Assembly (NCBI GenBank): GCA_002068205.1
Contig: MVZB01000201.1
Span: forward strand, 1 to 6,271
Direction of reading: 5' to 3'
Length of the DNA stretch: 6,271 nucleotides
Origin: a candidate division BRC1 bacterium ADurb.BinA292
Lineage (GTDB): Bacteria > Sumerlaeota > Sumerlaeia > MVZB01
A model generated the notes under the pieces. That model saw only the letters and a list, made by a program, of their open reading frames with translations. It ran no database searches and was not told the DNA's origin. The position numbers and the translations under genes were made by a program. Positions 5,601-6,271 of this stretch are shown in pieces; the stretch's first letter is position 1; the number at the start of each line of letters is the position of its first letter.

Positions 5601-6271
5601 ATGCATCGCACGTGCCTTGCCCTGCTGGGCCTGCTGACGCTGAGCGGAGCGGCTCGCGCCGCGATCCATGCCGAGACGGTCGAATATCAGGACGGCGAGA
5701 CGAAACTGGTGGGCTATCTGGCCTATGACGACGCGATGGAGGGGCCGCGGCCCGGGGTGATCGTGGTCCACGAATGGTGGGGCCTGGGCGATCATGTGCG
5801 GACGAGCGCGCAGAATCTGGCGCGGATGGGTTACGCCGCGCTGGCGATTGATATGTATGGCGAGGGGCGGCTGACGGACGATCCGCGGGAGGCGCGCGAG
5901 CTGTCGAGCCAGTTCAAGAACGACCCGGCGCTGGCGCGCGCACGGTTCGAAGCGGGAATGAAGGTGCTGCGCGAGCACGCCGCGTGCGACCCGGAGCGGA
6001 TCGCGGCGATCGGCTACTGTTTCGGCGGGACGGTCGTGCTGAGCATGGCGCGCCAGGGGCTCGATCTGGACGGCGTCGTCAGTTTTCACGGCGGGCTGAG
6101 CGGGATCGCGCCGGCGGCGGGAGACGCGATCAAGGCGGCGATCCTGGTGCTGCACGGGGGTGATGATCCGGCGGTGCCGCCGGCCGACCTGACGGCATAT
6201 ATCGAGGGGCTCAAGGCGGCCGGGGCGGATTGGGAAGTGATAATCTACGGCGGGGCGGTGCACAGCTTCAC
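5601..6271 (+). CDS. Exported dienelactone hydrolase family protein (C-terminus cut by window edge)
   Basis: An alpha/beta hydrolase of the dienelactone hydrolase family; the namesake enzyme opens dienelactone to maleylacetate in chloroaromatic breakdown, but most homologues have unknown substrates. 223 full codons are present. Residues 1-20 look like a Sec signal peptide: basic start (MHR), hydrophobic core, and ARA before Ala21, so the mature enzyme is probably periplasmic or secreted. The fold begins with VIVVHEWWGLGDHV (53-66; Glu58 matches the family Glu that interacts with the nucleophile). The nucleophile is Cys140 in GYCFGG, the acid is Asp189 in HGGDDPAVP, and the base is His221 in AVHSF. 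The triad is therefore complete and of the Cys-type seen in true dienelactone hydrolases. Family members with a signal peptide run to about 240-265 aa, so roughly 20-40 residues lie beyond the edge. It diverges from the kinase unit and has its own ribosome binding site. No catabolic cluster is visible, so the substrate is unknown. Confidence 0.93.
   Translation, partial: MHRTCLALLGLLTLSGAARAAIHAETVEYQDGETKLVGYLAYDDAMEGPRPGVIVVHEWWGLGDHVRTSAQNLARMGYAALAIDMYGEGRLTDDPREARELSSQFKNDPALARARFEAGMKVLREHAACDPERIAAIGYCFGGTVVLSMARQGLDLDGVVSFHGGLSGIAPAAGDAIKAAILVLHGGDDPAVPPADLTAYIEGLKAAGADWEVIIYGGAVHSF

Noticed and set aside
5562..6263. A 233-codon minus-strand open frame opposite the hydrolase
   Set aside because: The translation is rich in Arg, His, Pro and Gln without any domain. 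The plus strand has a ribosome binding site, signal peptide and catalytic triad.

Overview
The window is GC-rich DNA with three genes in a divergent layout. On the minus strand, a large soluble multi-sensor hybrid histidine kinase (about 1501-5157) is followed 32 bp downstream by rmuC, which runs off the left edge. On the plus strand, a signal-peptide-bearing dienelactone hydrolase family gene begins at 5601 and runs off the right edge. Both transcription units start from the same intergenic region, roughly 5158-5600.

The organism cannot be fixed from three genes. The very high GC at third codon positions, a long PAS/GAF hybrid kinase, an exported dienelactone hydrolase and the hairpin-rich intergenic repeats are what I would expect of a Planctomycetota or related environmental bacterium. 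This is an inference from general familiarity, not from a search.

Region by region: 1-1468 holds RmuC (N-terminal anchor, long coiled coil, RmuC nuclease-like domain; only the extreme C-terminus is missing). 1469-1500 is a short gap carrying the rmuC ribosome binding site. 1501-5157 holds the kinase, in the order PAS, GAF-like, PAS, PAS, GAF, PAS, HisKA, HATPase, receiver. The region 5158-5600 carries a plausible kinase promoter, a cluster of four or five perfect hairpins including a 27-bp repeat present twice, an 8-bp tandem duplication, and a 7-bp inverted repeat just upstream of a -10-like box for the hydrolase. 5601-6271 holds the hydrolase, with its Cys-Asp-His triad visible.

The kinase and rmuC are probably co-transcribed, but nothing in the sequence shows that they work together. 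The hydrolase looks like an independent gene. The window holds no partner response regulator, HPt protein, RNA gene, CRISPR array or transposase. I see no clear new biological system; the least explained part is the structured repeat cluster between the divergent genes.
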